NCBI GenBank assembly: GCA_016861105.1
Contig: BOKS01000019.1
Span: forward strand, 1 to 63,124
From: Betaproteobacteria bacterium
Lineage (GTDB): Bacteria > Pseudomonadota > Gammaproteobacteria > Burkholderiales > Casimicrobiaceae
DNA: 63,124 nt
Reading direction: 5' to 3'
Part shown: in pieces, positions 28,095 through 36,650 of the stretch
Numbering within the stretch: the first letter of the stretch is position 1
Layout of the letters: every line of letters starts with the position of its first letter
Program-made: the position numbers and the translations under genes
Notes under the pieces: generated by a model
What the model was told of the DNA's origin: nothing
What the model saw: only the letters and a program-made list of their open reading frames with translations
Databases searched by the model: none

Positions 28095-28607
28095 TCAGCG
28101 TCGCGCCGCGTCCCCGCGCTCGACGTCGCGCGGATCGCCCGCACGCTCGTCGAGCGTCGTGTCGAGATCCGCGTCGTCGCCAGGCTCGCCTTCGTCGAGC
28201 GTCGTGTCGAGGTCCGCGGCAGCGCCGTCGCCGGGGTCCGGCGACGCCGGCTCGGCGGCGAGCGACGCCCCGTCGACCTCGCGCCCGCGGTCGTCGTGCA
28301 GCACGCGGTCGGCCGCGGGCACGGCGTCGCGCCCCGCGGACGCGCGCTCGCCGGTGCCGTAGCGATCGCTGTCGCTGTCGAGGTCGGCGTCGCCGAGGTC
28401 GGCGCCCGCGCCCGCTGCGGACGCGCGCTCGGGTCCCGATGACGTCCCCGGCGCCAGTCCGATGCCGTCGGCGCCGCGCAGTCCCGGCCCGCCGCGCACG
28501 TCGCTGCCGCTGTCGCTCGAGTCGGACGGACCGAGCGCTGCTGTGCCGTGCCCCTTCCCGGCGCCGGGCGGCGTGGCGCCGGTGCGTGCGAGCGTGCTGT
28601 CTGCCAT
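28095..28607 (-). CDS. Acidic low-complexity conserved protein
   Basis: This 170-residue protein is rich in Asp, Gly, Ser and Ala and has no predicted membrane segment or signal. It contains GHGTAALGPSDSSDSGSDV, SDSDRYGTGERASAGRD and two copies of ADLDTTLDE near the C-terminus. I recall similar GxxLGPSDSSDSGSDV / DSDxxGTGERA proteins in other Burkholderiales and Pseudomonas, annotated only as hypothetical. A GAGGAGAAGG ribosome site before the start supports translation. It is probably intrinsically disordered; function unknown. Confidence 0.65.
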   Translation of the reverse strand: MADSTLARTGATPPGAGKGHGTAALGPSDSSDSGSDVRGGPGLRGADGIGLAPGTSSGPERASAAGAGADLGDADLDSDSDRYGTGERASAGRDAVPAADRVLHDDRGREVDGASLAAEPASPDPGDGAAADLDTTLDEGEPGDDADLDTTLDERAGDPRDVERGDAARR

Positions 28608-28742
28608 CGCCCTTCTCCTCGTGCCCCACCGGGGCTCGAGGGAAGTCTGCCGCGCGCGCGGCCGCCGTTCTGCACCCGCAACACCGTTGCTGGTGTCGGC
28701 CGCGGCCTACGCGAGCGCTGCGCTCCGGTAGCATCGCGACCG

Positions 28743-29630
28743 ATGCACGATGCGCCCCGCCCGGCCCGCCCGTCCGCCGCCGACCTGCGCACCGGCCTCG
28801 CCTGGGGCCTGCTCGGCGTGACGGCCTTCGCCGTGACGTTGCCGGCGACGCGCATCGCGGTGCGTGCGCTCGACCCGGTGTTCGTCGGCCTCGGCCGCGC
28901 GGTGTTCGCGGCCGTGCTGGCGGCGATCGTCCTCGCGCTCACGCGCTCGCCGTGGCCGGCGCGCGCCCTGTGGCCGCGGCTCGCGCTCGTGTCGCTGGGC
29001 GTGGTCGTGGGCTTTCCGCTGCTGACGGCCTGGGCGATGCGCTACGTCCCCGCCTCGCACGGCGCCGTGTTCGTCGGCCTGCTGCCGCTCGCGACGGCGG
29101 CCGCAGGAGCGTGGCTCGCGCACGAGCGCCCGTCGCGCCGGTTCTGGGCGTGCGCGACCGCGGGGAGCGCCGTGGTCGTCGCGTACGCCCTCTGGCAGGG
29201 CGGCGGCGCGCTGCACGCCGCGGACCTGCTGATGCTCGCCGCCATCGCGGCGGCGGCGGTCGGCTACGCCGAGGGCGGGCGCCTCGCGCGCGAGATGGGC
29301 GGCTGGCAGGTGATCTCGTGGGCGCTCGTGCTCTCCGCACCGTTCCTCGCGCTCCCGACGTGGCTCGCGTGGCAGCCGCCGGGGGAGGCGCCGCTCGACG
29401 CGTGGCTCGCGTTCGCCTACGTCTCCGCCGTGTCGATGTTCCTCGGCTTCTTCGTCTGGTACCGGGCGCTGGCGCAGGGAGGCATCGCCGCCGTCGGGCA
29501 GATCCAGCTGCTGCAGCCCTTCCTCACGTTCCTGTTCTCCGCGCTCCTGATCGGCGAGCGGCTCGACGTCTCGATGTTCGTCGCGGCAGCGCTCGTCATC
29601 GCGACGATCGCGGTCGGCCGCCGCGGCTGA
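28743..29630 (+). CDS. EamA/DMT-family transporter
   Basis: The 295-residue membrane protein has about ten transmembrane segments arranged as two EamA repeats, typical of drug/metabolite transporters (RhaT/YdcZ type exporters). Conserved features include the PATRIAVRALDPVFVGLGRA region of repeat 1 and IGQIQLLQPFLTFLFSALLIGERL-type sequence in repeat 2. The substrate cannot be predicted. The ATG lacks a Shine-Dalgarno; a TAGCAT box (28729-28734) ends 8 bases before it, which fits a leaderless message. Confidence 0.88.
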   Translation: MHDAPRPARPSAADLRTGLAWGLLGVTAFAVTLPATRIAVRALDPVFVGLGRAVFAAVLAAIVLALTRSPWPARALWPRLALVSLGVVVGFPLLTAWAMRYVPASHGAVFVGLLPLATAAAGAWLAHERPSRRFWACATAGSAVVVAYALWQGGGALHAADLLMLAAIAAAAVGYAEGGRLAREMGGWQVISWALVLSAPFLALPTWLAWQPPGEAPLDAWLAFAYVSAVSMFLGFFVWYRALAQGGIAAVGQIQLLQPFLTFLFSALLIGERLDVSMFVAAALVIATIAVGRRG

Positions 29631-29694
29631 CGCAGCGTCGTCGCGCGCCCGGTTCGCTATACTGCGCCGCAGTCCCGCGCGGACGGAGGAGCGC

Positions 29695-30018
29695 ATGGCG
29701 TCGATCTCGATCTCGAAGAAGCACACGCTGACGCACGGCGAGGCGCGGGACATCGCGGAGAAGATCGCGAGGGACCTCGAGCGCCGCTTCGAGCTCGCCT
29801 ACGCCTGGGAGGGCGACCACGTGGACTTCGAGCGGCCCGGCGTCTCCGGCCGCATGCGCGTCGGCAAGAGCGACATCGCGCTGGACGTGCACCTCGGCTT
29901 CCTGCTCACGCCGCTCAAGCCGGCGATCGAGCGCGAGATCCACGCGCAGCTCGACAAGCTCGTCGACGGCCACAAGCCGCGCGGCCGCGGCGCCAAGGGC
30001 GGGCCGAAGCGCGCATAG
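29695..30018 (+). CDS. Polyhydroxyalkanoic acid system family protein
   Basis: This 107-residue protein matches the PHA_gran_rgn family: it opens MASISISKKHTLTHGEARDIAEKIARDLERRF and continues with an FERPGVSGRMRVGKSDIALDVHLGFLLTPLKPAIE core. Members are small proteins linked to PHA granule regions and related to polyketide-cyclase-like folds. No PHA synthase is in this window, so a more general lipid-body role is possible. A GGAGGAG site and a TATACT box (29658-29663) precede the gene. The next 174 bases hold no gene. Confidence 0.85.
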   Translation: MASISISKKHTLTHGEARDIAEKIARDLERRFELAYAWEGDHVDFERPGVSGRMRVGKSDIALDVHLGFLLTPLKPAIEREIHAQLDKLVDGHKPRGRGAKGGPKRA

Positions 30019-30192
30019 CATCCCGGGTCCGGAGCTCGTCGCGCAAGGACGGGCGAGAGACGGCGCGCAGCCTGCAGTGTCGCGCGACGCATCCGTCGTC
30101 GCCGCCCCTGCGCCGACGGCGCGACCAAGTTCGATGCGCTCCTCGACGAACCGCTTGCGCGGCACGCGTGGCGCCGGCCGCTGGCGCCGGCG

Positions 30193-30921
30193 CTAGGCAC
30201 GCGGATCGGGAAACGCGTCGTTGGCCCCGCCGGCGATCGCGCGGTGGATCGCGCTTTCCCGGTCGTCGATCGTCGCCAGGAACTCCTCGGCGCCGCCCAT
30301 GCGGTGGAACGCGCGGAATCCGCGCTCGAGGAAGTCGTGCAGCGCGCCGAAGCCGGCGAGGTGCGCCGGGCCGCGCATCATCGCGAGCGCGGCGCGGATC
30401 AGCGGCTTGCGCACGAACGCGTCCAGCGCGCGGCCGATCGTGCCGATCGTCGCGATCTGCCGCTCGCGCGCGTCGAACGCGCCGGCGCGCCGATACGCCG
30501 CGCAGTACTCGGCGACGCCGTAGCGTTCCGGGTCCGGCAGGTGCGCGAGAACCCGCCGGTCGAGCTCGTGCGAGAGCACGTTGAGCTCCATCGCGTCGGC
30601 GATGGTGGCGATCACGCGCTCCGGCAGCATCGACACCATGATCGGCACGACGCGGGCGACGTCGGCGTCGCGCCGCGCGTAGTCCGCGTTGCCGTAGAGG
30701 TCGGTCTGGAAGAAGGAGATCGCGTCCGCGTAGCGCGGCTGCGCGGCCAGGTCCGCGTAGGTGGCGGCGAGGCGGCGCGCCTGCCAGTCGGCGAGCCCGT
30801 CGAGGGCGGCGGCGAGCCTCGCGTCGGCGAGGCGGTCGGCGTGCAGCGCCTGGGCGCGGGCGAGCGCATCGACCAGCGCGGCTTCGGCGGCGTGGCGAGG
30901 TGTGGATGGCGTCGTCGGCAT
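30193..30921 (-). CDS. FFLEELY-motif family protein
   Basis: The 242-residue all-helical protein contains RYADAISFFQTDLYGNADYARRDADVARVVPIMVSMLP, a variant of the FFLEELYG motif that defines a proteobacterial family of unknown function. A second conserved block includes HELDRRVLAHL. No signal peptide or membrane helix is visible. It lies between the PHA-system protein and the Tat-GMC pair, and is divergent from the latter. The role is unknown; the neighbourhood points to lipid metabolism. Confidence 0.75.
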   Translation of the reverse strand: MPTTPSTPRHAAEAALVDALARAQALHADRLADARLAAALDGLADWQARRLAATYADLAAQPRYADAISFFQTDLYGNADYARRDADVARVVPIMVSMLPERVIATIADAMELNVLSHELDRRVLAHLPDPERYGVAEYCAAYRRAGAFDARERQIATIGTIGRALDAFVRKPLIRAALAMMRGPAHLAGFGALHDFLERGFRAFHRMGGAEEFLATIDDRESAIHRAIAGGANDAFPDPRA

Positions 30922-31048
30922 GGCGGAAGCGCGGTGCGCAGCGCGGGCAGCAGTGCGAAGCGCGTGGCCGGACCCGTGCGGCACCCGCATCATCGCGCTC
31001 CGGCTTAGATTGAATGCTCTAGCGTCGCGGACTATCGTGCAAGGGCGC

Positions 31049-31558
31049 ATGCAACGCCGTCGCTTCCTCGTCCTGGGCCTGACCGGCGCCGCCGCGCTCG
31101 CCGCGGCGGGGCTGTGGTCGTGGACGCGCATGCGCGGCGATCCCGCGCAGGCCGAAGCCGACACGGCAGCGATCCTCGCAGCGATCGTGCCCGCCATGCT
31201 CGACGGCGCGCTGCCCGCCGCGGGGCTCGAGCGGACGGCGGCGGTCCGCGAGACCGTCGACCACGTCGGCCGGGCGATCGCGGGCCTCCCCCCGGCCTCG
31301 CGCGACGAGCTCGGCCGGCTCTTCGCGCTGCTCGCGCTGCCCGTCGGGCGCCGCGTCTTCGCCGGCGTGGAAGCGCCCTGGCGCGACGCCGGCGTCGCCG
31401 AGGTGCAGCGCTTCCTCGACGCCTGGCGCTCGAGCGGGTGGGCGCTCAAGCGCAGCGCCTACGACGCGCTGCACCAGCTGATCCTGGCGGCCTGGTACGG
31501 CAATCCCCGCGCGTGGGGCGCGATCGGCTACCCGGGCCCGCCCGCGCTCGGCGGCTGA
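31049..31558 (+). CDS. Tat-exported partner subunit of the GMC oxidoreductase
   Basis: This 169-residue protein begins MQRRRFLVLGLTGAAALAAAG, a twin-arginine signal anchor, followed by a helical domain like the small subunits of membrane alcohol/sugar dehydrogenases (gluconate 2-dehydrogenase subunit 3 type). The typical C-terminal YGNPRAWGAIGYPGPP motif is present. It precedes the GMC flavoenzyme by 2 bases and is co-transcribed with it. By analogy it would escort or anchor the oxidoreductase across the inner membrane. Confidence 0.82.
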   Translation: MQRRRFLVLGLTGAAALAAAGLWSWTRMRGDPAQAEADTAAILAAIVPAMLDGALPAAGLERTAAVRETVDHVGRAIAGLPPASRDELGRLFALLALPVGRRVFAGVEAPWRDAGVAEVQRFLDAWRSSGWALKRSAYDALHQLILAAWYGNPRAWGAIGYPGPPALGG

Positions 31559-31560
31559 CG

Positions 31561-33198
31561 ATGGCGAGCGGCTCCTCTCCGGTCCCCGATCCGATCCGCG
31601 CCGGTCTCGCGCGCGGCTGGAAGGTGGTCGACCTCTCGACGGCGACGCGGGACGCGACCCTCGAGTGCGACGTCGCGGTCGTCGGCAGCGGCGCAGGCGG
31701 CGGCGTGGTCGCCGAGATCCTCGCGCTCGCGGGCCTGGCGGTCGTGGTGGTCGAGGAGGGCCCGCTGCGCTCGTCGTCGGACTTCCGCATGCGCGAGTCC
31801 GAGGCCTATCCGGACCTCTACCAGGAGTCCGCCGCGCGCAAGACCGCCGACAAGGCGATCAACATCCTGCAGGGGCGCTGCGTCGGCGGCGGCACGACGG
31901 TCAACTGGACCAGCTCGTTCCGCACGCCCGCGACGACGCTGCGCCACTGGATGCGCGCCTGGCAGCTCGCCGACTGCTCGCCCGAGGCGCTGGCGCCGTG
32001 GTTCGAGCGCATGGAGGCGCGGCTTTCGATCGGGCCGTGGGCGGTGGCGCCGAACGCGAACAACGCCGCGCTCGCGCGCGGCGCCGCGGCGCTCGGCCTG
32101 CCGTGGGCGACGATCCGCCGCAACGTCCGCGGCTGCGCGGACCTCGGGTACTGCGGCGTCGGCTGCCCGCTCAACGCGAAGCAGTCGACGCTGGTGACCG
32201 CGCTGCCGGCGGCGCTGGACCAGGGTGCGGTGCTGCTGGTGCGCGCACGTGCCGAGCGGCTCGCGCACGAGCGCGGGCGGGCGACGGCGCTGCACGGCGT
32301 CGGGATGGACGCGAGCGGGACCGCACCGGGCGCACGCCGCTTCACCGTCCGCGCGCGCGCCTTCGTCTGCGCGGCCGGCGCCATCGGCACTCCCGCGCTG
32401 CTGCTGCGCAGCGCCGTTCCCGACCCGCACGCCCTGGTCGGCAAGCGCACGTTCCTCCACCCGGTGGTCGTGAGCGCTGCGGTGATGCCGCAGCGCGTCG
32501 ACGGCTTCGCCGGCGCGCCGCAGACCGTGTACTCCGACCACTTCCTCGACACGCTGCCGCTCGACGGGCCGATGGGGTTCAAGCTCGAGGCGCCGCCCAT
32601 CCATCCGATCCTGGCCGCCATCACGCTGCCCGGGCACGGGCGCGCGCACGCGGCGTTCATGCGCGACTTCGCGCACCTGCACGTGCTGATCGCGCTGCTG
32701 CGCGACGGATTCCATCCGGACAGCGCCGGCGGCGTCGTGCGCCTGCGCGACGACGGCACGCCGCTGCTCGACTACCCGCTCAACGCGTACGTGTGGGACG
32801 GCGTCCGCCGCGCGCTGCGGACGATGGCGGAGCTCCAGTTCGCGGCGGGCGCGCGCCGGGTCATGCCGATCCACGGCGACGGCGTCGCCTTCGCGAGCGC
32901 GGCCGCCGCCCGCAGCGGCATCGACGCCTTCGCGCTCGCGCCGCTCGCGACGCCGCTCGTATCCGCGCACGTGATGGGCGGCTGCCCGATGGGCCCCGAC
33001 CGGCGCCGCGCGGTGGTCGCCGCCTCCGGTGCGCACCACGAGATCGGCAACCTGTACGTCGCGGACGGGTCGCTGTTCCCGACGTCGGTCGGCGCGAATC
33101 CGCAGCTGTCGATCTACGCGTTCGCCGCGCGCATCGGCGACGGGATCGCCGCAGCGCTGGGGACGGAGCGTCGCGCAGCGCCCGCGCGTCCCGCGTGA
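31561..33198 (+). CDS. GMC-family oxidoreductase, probably long-chain alcohol oxidising
   Basis: The 545-residue flavoprotein has the FAD-binding Rossmann motif VAVVGSGAGGGVVAEIL, the GMC signature NILQGRCVGGGTTVNWTSSF, the Cys-rich segment GCADLGYCGVGCPLNAKQS shared with bacterial and plant long-chain alcohol oxidases, and the end motif SAHVMGGCPMG...LYVADGSLFPTSVGANPQLSIYAF. It has no signal of its own, so export with the Tat partner subunit is likely. Because a fatty acyl-CoA reductase and a wax synthase lie nearby, fatty alcohols are attractive substrates; this is inference. Confidence 0.85.
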   Translation: MASGSSPVPDPIRAGLARGWKVVDLSTATRDATLECDVAVVGSGAGGGVVAEILALAGLAVVVVEEGPLRSSSDFRMRESEAYPDLYQESAARKTADKAINILQGRCVGGGTTVNWTSSFRTPATTLRHWMRAWQLADCSPEALAPWFERMEARLSIGPWAVAPNANNAALARGAAALGLPWATIRRNVRGCADLGYCGVGCPLNAKQSTLVTALPAALDQGAVLLVRARAERLAHERGRATALHGVGMDASGTAPGARRFTVRARAFVCAAGAIGTPALLLRSAVPDPHALVGKRTFLHPVVVSAAVMPQRVDGFAGAPQTVYSDHFLDTLPLDGPMGFKLEAPPIHPILAAITLPGHGRAHAAFMRDFAHLHVLIALLRDGFHPDSAGGVVRLRDDGTPLLDYPLNAYVWDGVRRALRTMAELQFAAGARRVMPIHGDGVAFASAAAARSGIDAFALAPLATPLVSAHVMGGCPMGPDRRRAVVAASGAHHEIGNLYVADGSLFPTSVGANPQLSIYAFAARIGDGIAAALGTERRAAPARPA

Positions 33199-33296
33199 GC
33201 ACGCGGCGCGATTAGTGTGACTCCTCTAGCGCCCCCGGCGTACGGTGACATCGTTGCGGAGCACCGCACGACCCACCACCGTTCAAGGAGTCCCCC

Positions 33297-33776
33297 ATGC
33301 TGAACACCCTCAATCCCCGCGCCGCGTCGGTCGGCGACGCCGTCCTGACCGCTTCGCGTCAGGTGTGGCTCGCCGGCCTCGGGGCGGCGGTCGTCACCCG
33401 CGAGTGGGCCGAGAAGGAAGCCGGCACCGTCTTCCGCAATCTCGTCCGCGAAGGCACTGCCGTCGAGTCGCGTGCGATCCGCTTCGTCGGCGACCGGCTC
33501 GAATCCTCGTTCGTGCAGGCGAACACGGCCTGGAAGCGCGCCCGGCGCAACGTGACCACGACGGTGCGCGCCTACGCCGACACCGCGACGACGCTGGTGC
33601 GCGAGGTGCTGCCCGCGTCGCTGCCGAAAGTCGCGATGCCGGTGCGCGTGAAGGTCGAGGCCACGCCGGCGGCCAAGCGGCGCGTGGCGCGCACGAAGAA
33701 GGCCGCCGCCACGCGGGCGACCGCCGCACGCAAGCGCGTCCGCCGCACCGCGAAGGCCGCCGCCAAGCGCGTCTAG
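33297..33776 (+). CDS. Phasin-family granule protein with histone-like tail
   Basis: This 159-residue protein has a phasin helix domain (SRQVWLAGLGAAVVTREWAEKEAGTVFRNLVREG) and a basic Lys/Ala/Arg-rich tail from residue 120 that resembles the DNA-binding tail of PhaF. Phasins coat PHA or other hydrophobic inclusions and can link them to the nucleoid. The ribosome site AAGGAG (33285-33290) fixes the start. The gene shares its opening motif (S/TSRQ-WLAGLGA) with the second phasin at 39381-39995, so both are likely on one type of inclusion. Confidence 0.87.
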   Translation: MLNTLNPRAASVGDAVLTASRQVWLAGLGAAVVTREWAEKEAGTVFRNLVREGTAVESRAIRFVGDRLESSFVQANTAWKRARRNVTTTVRAYADTATTLVREVLPASLPKVAMPVRVKVEATPAAKRRVARTKKAAATRATAARKRVRRTAKAAAKRV

Positions 33777-33791
33777 CGGTACCATTCGCGC

Positions 33792-33818
33792 AAGGACCGG
33801 GGTGAGCCCCCGGTCCTT
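33792..33818 (+). terminator. Hairpin between phasin and patatin genes
   Basis: A perfect 11-bp stem AAGGACCGGGG / CCCCGGTCCTT with a 5-base loop lies 15 bases after the phasin stop and ends 14 bases before the patatin ATG. There is no T-run. It could attenuate read-through from the highly expressed phasin gene or mask the patatin ribosome site. Confidence 0.6.
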
Positions 33819-33832
33819 CGCGAGGGGGACCC

Positions 33833-35095
33833 ATGAAGGAGCAGACGAGGCGGCCCGGGCCGGGCCGCTCGACCACGCGCCGGATGTCCGGCGTGGGGCT
33901 TGCGCTCGCGGGCGGCGGCCCGCTCGGCGGCATCTACGAGGTCGGTGCGCTTATCGCGCTGTCCGACTCGCTCGAGGGCTTCGACTTCAACGACCTCGAC
34001 GTCTACGTCGGCGTGTCCTCCGGCGGCTTCGTCGCCGCCGCGCTGGCCAACGGCATCTCGCCGGACCAGATGTACCGGCTGTTCATCGAGGACGGCGACG
34101 AGTCGGCGCTCACGCCGCAGGTGTTCCTGCGTCCTGCCCTCGCCGAGTTCCGGCGCCGCGTCCTCGCGGTGCCCCGGCTCGCGGGACGCGCCGCGATGCG
34201 CTACGCACGCGACCCGCTGCGCGCCGGCGTGATGGAGTCGCTCGCCACGCTCGCCCAGGCGATGCCCGTGGGCATGTTCGACAACGCGACCGTCGACCGC
34301 TTCCTAGCGCGGCTCCTCTCCGCCGCCGGTCGCACGAACGACTTCCGCAAGCTCCCGCGCAAGCTCTTCCTCGTCGCGACCAACCTCGACACGGGGGCGT
34401 CCGTCGTCTTCGGCGCACCGGGGCAGGAGCACGTGCCGATCAGCCGGGCGATCAGCGCGTCGAGCGCGCTGCCGGGGCTGTTCCCGCCCGTCGAGATCGA
34501 CGGCGAGCACTACGTGGACGGCGCGCTCAACAAGACGCTGCACGCGTCGGTGGCGCTCGACCAGGGCATCGACCTCCTGATCTGCGTCAATCCGCTGGTG
34601 CCCTACGACGCCAGCGCGGCGCCGCGCCGCGGGCGCATCACGGGCGAGAAGCTTAACCAGGGCGGCCTGCCGCTCGTGCTCTCGCAGACGTTCCGCGCGA
34701 TCATCCACTCGCGCCTGCGCGTCGGGATGGAAAAGTACGCGACGCAGTATCCGAAGGCCAACGTCGTGCTGTTCGAGCCGAGCCGCGAGGACGCGCAGAT
34801 GTTCTTCGCGAACCTCTTCAGCTACCGGCACCGCAAGCGGATCTGTGCGCTGGCCTACACCAAGACGCGCCGCAACCTGCTCGCGCGCGCCGACGAGCTG
34901 GCGCCGGTCCTCGCCCGGCACGGCGTGCGCATCCGCGTCGCGCGCCTCCGCGACGAGCACCGCCACGTCACCGACGCGCTGTGCGACCCGCGGCCGCTGC
35001 GCGCCGACCCCGACGAGCCCCGCACGGTGCGTTCCGCCGCACGCAACCTCGAACGCTCGCTGCACGCGCTCGAGCGCTACCTCGCGAGCGCCTGA
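33833..35095 (+). CDS. Patatin-like phospholipase
   Basis: The 420-residue protein has the patatin oxyanion loop GGGPLGGIYE, the nucleophile elbow GVSSGGF and the Asp of the catalytic dyad in VDGALNKTL. These are the residues of the Ser-Asp lipase family. The C-terminal 150 residues are basic and less conserved. Patatins hydrolyse acyl-glycerol or phospholipid ester bonds; some act on lipid droplets or PHA granules (PhaZ-type). Position between a phasin and wax-ester genes suggests lipid mobilisation. Confidence 0.87.
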   Translation: MKEQTRRPGPGRSTTRRMSGVGLALAGGGPLGGIYEVGALIALSDSLEGFDFNDLDVYVGVSSGGFVAAALANGISPDQMYRLFIEDGDESALTPQVFLRPALAEFRRRVLAVPRLAGRAAMRYARDPLRAGVMESLATLAQAMPVGMFDNATVDRFLARLLSAAGRTNDFRKLPRKLFLVATNLDTGASVVFGAPGQEHVPISRAISASSALPGLFPPVEIDGEHYVDGALNKTLHASVALDQGIDLLICVNPLVPYDASAAPRRGRITGEKLNQGGLPLVLSQTFRAIIHSRLRVGMEKYATQYPKANVVLFEPSREDAQMFFANLFSYRHRKRICALAYTKTRRNLLARADELAPVLARHGVRIRVARLRDEHRHVTDALCDPRPLRADPDEPRTVRSAARNLERSLHALERYLASA

Positions 35096-35164
35096 CGGTC
35101 CCGCGCCCGTCGATCGCCGCCGGACTGCCGTCCCGCGGCGCGCGGTGGTAGGCTGCGCAACGCC

Positions 35165-35824
35165 ATGGAACGCAAGCGACCGCGCCGCACGCGCGAGCGG
35201 ATCCTCGAGACCAGCCTCGCGCTGTTCAACCGCTTCGGCGAGCCGCACATCACGACGGCGGACATCGCCGACGAGATGAACATCAGCCCCGGCAACCTCT
35301 ACTACCACTTCCGCAACAAGGACGAGATCATCGGCGAGCTGTACGCCGCGCTGGAGGCGCGCGTCGCGCCGCTGTTCGACTGGCCGAGCGGCCGCGAGCC
35401 GGACGTCGAGGATCTGTGGTTCATGCTGCACGCGCTGTTCGAGGGGATGTGGGCATACCGCTTCTTCTACCGCGACGTCGTCGACCTCACGTCGCGCAAC
35501 CGGCGCGTCGCCCTGCGCTTCGCGGAGCTGTCGCGGCGCGGCGAGGCCACCGTGATAGAGTTGTGCAGGGGCATGGTCGCGGCCGGAACGATGCAGGCGA
35601 GCGAGCGCGAGATCGCAGCGCTCGCGCACAACGTGGCGATCGTGGCGACGTACTGGATGTCGTACCAGCGCACCTCGCATCCTCCGCCGCCCGCGCGTCC
35701 CGCGGGCGACGACAGCCAGCCGTCGCTCGGCACGGCCGCCTACCAGGTGCTCGCGCTCATCGCGCCGTTCGCGCTGGGCGACGCGAGGCTGCGCATCGAG
35801 CGGCTCGGCGAACGTTATCTCTAG
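35165..35824 (+). CDS. TetR-family regulator
   Basis: The 219-residue regulator has a TetR DNA-binding domain in its first 60 residues (RERILETSLALFNRFGEPHITTADIADEMNISPGNLYYHFRNKDEII). The helical ligand domain resembles that of PhaD-like TetR proteins encoded in PHA clusters. A TAGGCT box (35149-35154) ends 10 bases before the ATG and no Shine-Dalgarno is seen, so the message may be leaderless. Likely targets are the neighbouring lipid genes. It is followed 10 bases later by the TPR gene. Confidence 0.85.
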   Translation: MERKRPRRTRERILETSLALFNRFGEPHITTADIADEMNISPGNLYYHFRNKDEIIGELYAALEARVAPLFDWPSGREPDVEDLWFMLHALFEGMWAYRFFYRDVVDLTSRNRRVALRFAELSRRGEATVIELCRGMVAAGTMQASEREIAALAHNVAIVATYWMSYQRTSHPPPPARPAGDDSQPSLGTAAYQVLALIAPFALGDARLRIERLGERYL

Positions 35825-35834
35825 GAAGAGCGCG

Positions 35835-36611
35835 ATGGCGAAGAAGTGGGCGAAGTTCCCGCACGCGTCGAAGGCGTACGCCTACGACGCGGCCGGCCTG
35901 AAAAGGCACTGGGCGCGGCTGCATCGCGGCGACTGCGAGGCGCTGCCGAAGGACGCGGCCGTGCTCGCGGCGTGGGGCGCGTTCCACGCCGGCGACTTCG
36001 CGAAGGCGGTGGAGGCGGGACGCGCGGCCGGCGGCGCCGGCATCCACGCCGCCGTGAAGGCGCAGGTCGTCCACGGGCACTACCTCGAGAAGTCGGCGGC
36101 CGCGAAGGTCGCGCTGTTCGAGGAGGCGGCGTCGTGGGCCGAGGAGCGCCGCGCCGCCGCGCCGAAGGACGCCAACGCACACTACCTGTATGCCTTCGCG
36201 CTCGGCCGCTACAGCCAGGGCATCTCCGTGGCCAAGGCGCTCGCGCAGGGGCTCGGCGGCAAGCTGAAGGAGGCGCTGCTCGCGGCGATGAAGCTCGAGC
36301 CGAAGCACGCCGACGCGAACATCGCCTACGGCGCGTACCAGGCCGAGGTGATCGACAAGGTCGGCGCGCTCGTCGCCGGCATGACCTACGGCGCCAGGAA
36401 GGAGAGCGCCGTCGAGCACTTCCAGAAGGCCGTCAAGCTCTTCCCGGAGTCCGCGATCGCGCGCATCGAGTACGCCAACGGGCTGATCATGCTGTACGGC
36501 AAGAGCCGGCTCGGCGAGGCGGCCAAGCTCTACGAGCAGGCGGCGGCGTGCGAGCCCGCCGACGCGATGGAGCGCCTCGACGTCGAGCGGGCGAAGGAAG
36601 AGCTCGCGTAG
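35835..36611 (+). CDS. TPR-like helical repeat protein
   Basis: This 258-residue protein consists of paired helices with TPR-like spacing. The clearest repeats are in the second half (ALLAAMKLEPKHADANIAYGAYQ and AVEHFQKAVKLFPESAIARIEYANGL). The N-terminal KKWAKFPHASKAYAYDAAGLKRHWARLHRGD is distinctive. No signal peptide is present, so it is cytosolic and probably a protein-protein adaptor. It is co-transcribed with the TetR gene. Function unknown. Confidence 0.78.
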   Translation: MAKKWAKFPHASKAYAYDAAGLKRHWARLHRGDCEALPKDAAVLAAWGAFHAGDFAKAVEAGRAAGGAGIHAAVKAQVVHGHYLEKSAAAKVALFEEAASWAEERRAAAPKDANAHYLYAFALGRYSQGISVAKALAQGLGGKLKEALLAAMKLEPKHADANIAYGAYQAEVIDKVGALVAGMTYGARKESAVEHFQKAVKLFPESAIARIEYANGLIMLYGKSRLGEAAKLYEQAAACEPADAMERLDVERAKEELA

Positions 36612-36650
36612 GGTGCCGGCACCGCGGGGCCGCCACGCCGGACGCCCATT

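Noticed and set aside
30019..30192. Possible gene between the PHA-system protein and the FFLEELY protein
   Set aside because: The 174 bases have only short frames with biased composition and partial GC-rich inverted repeats.
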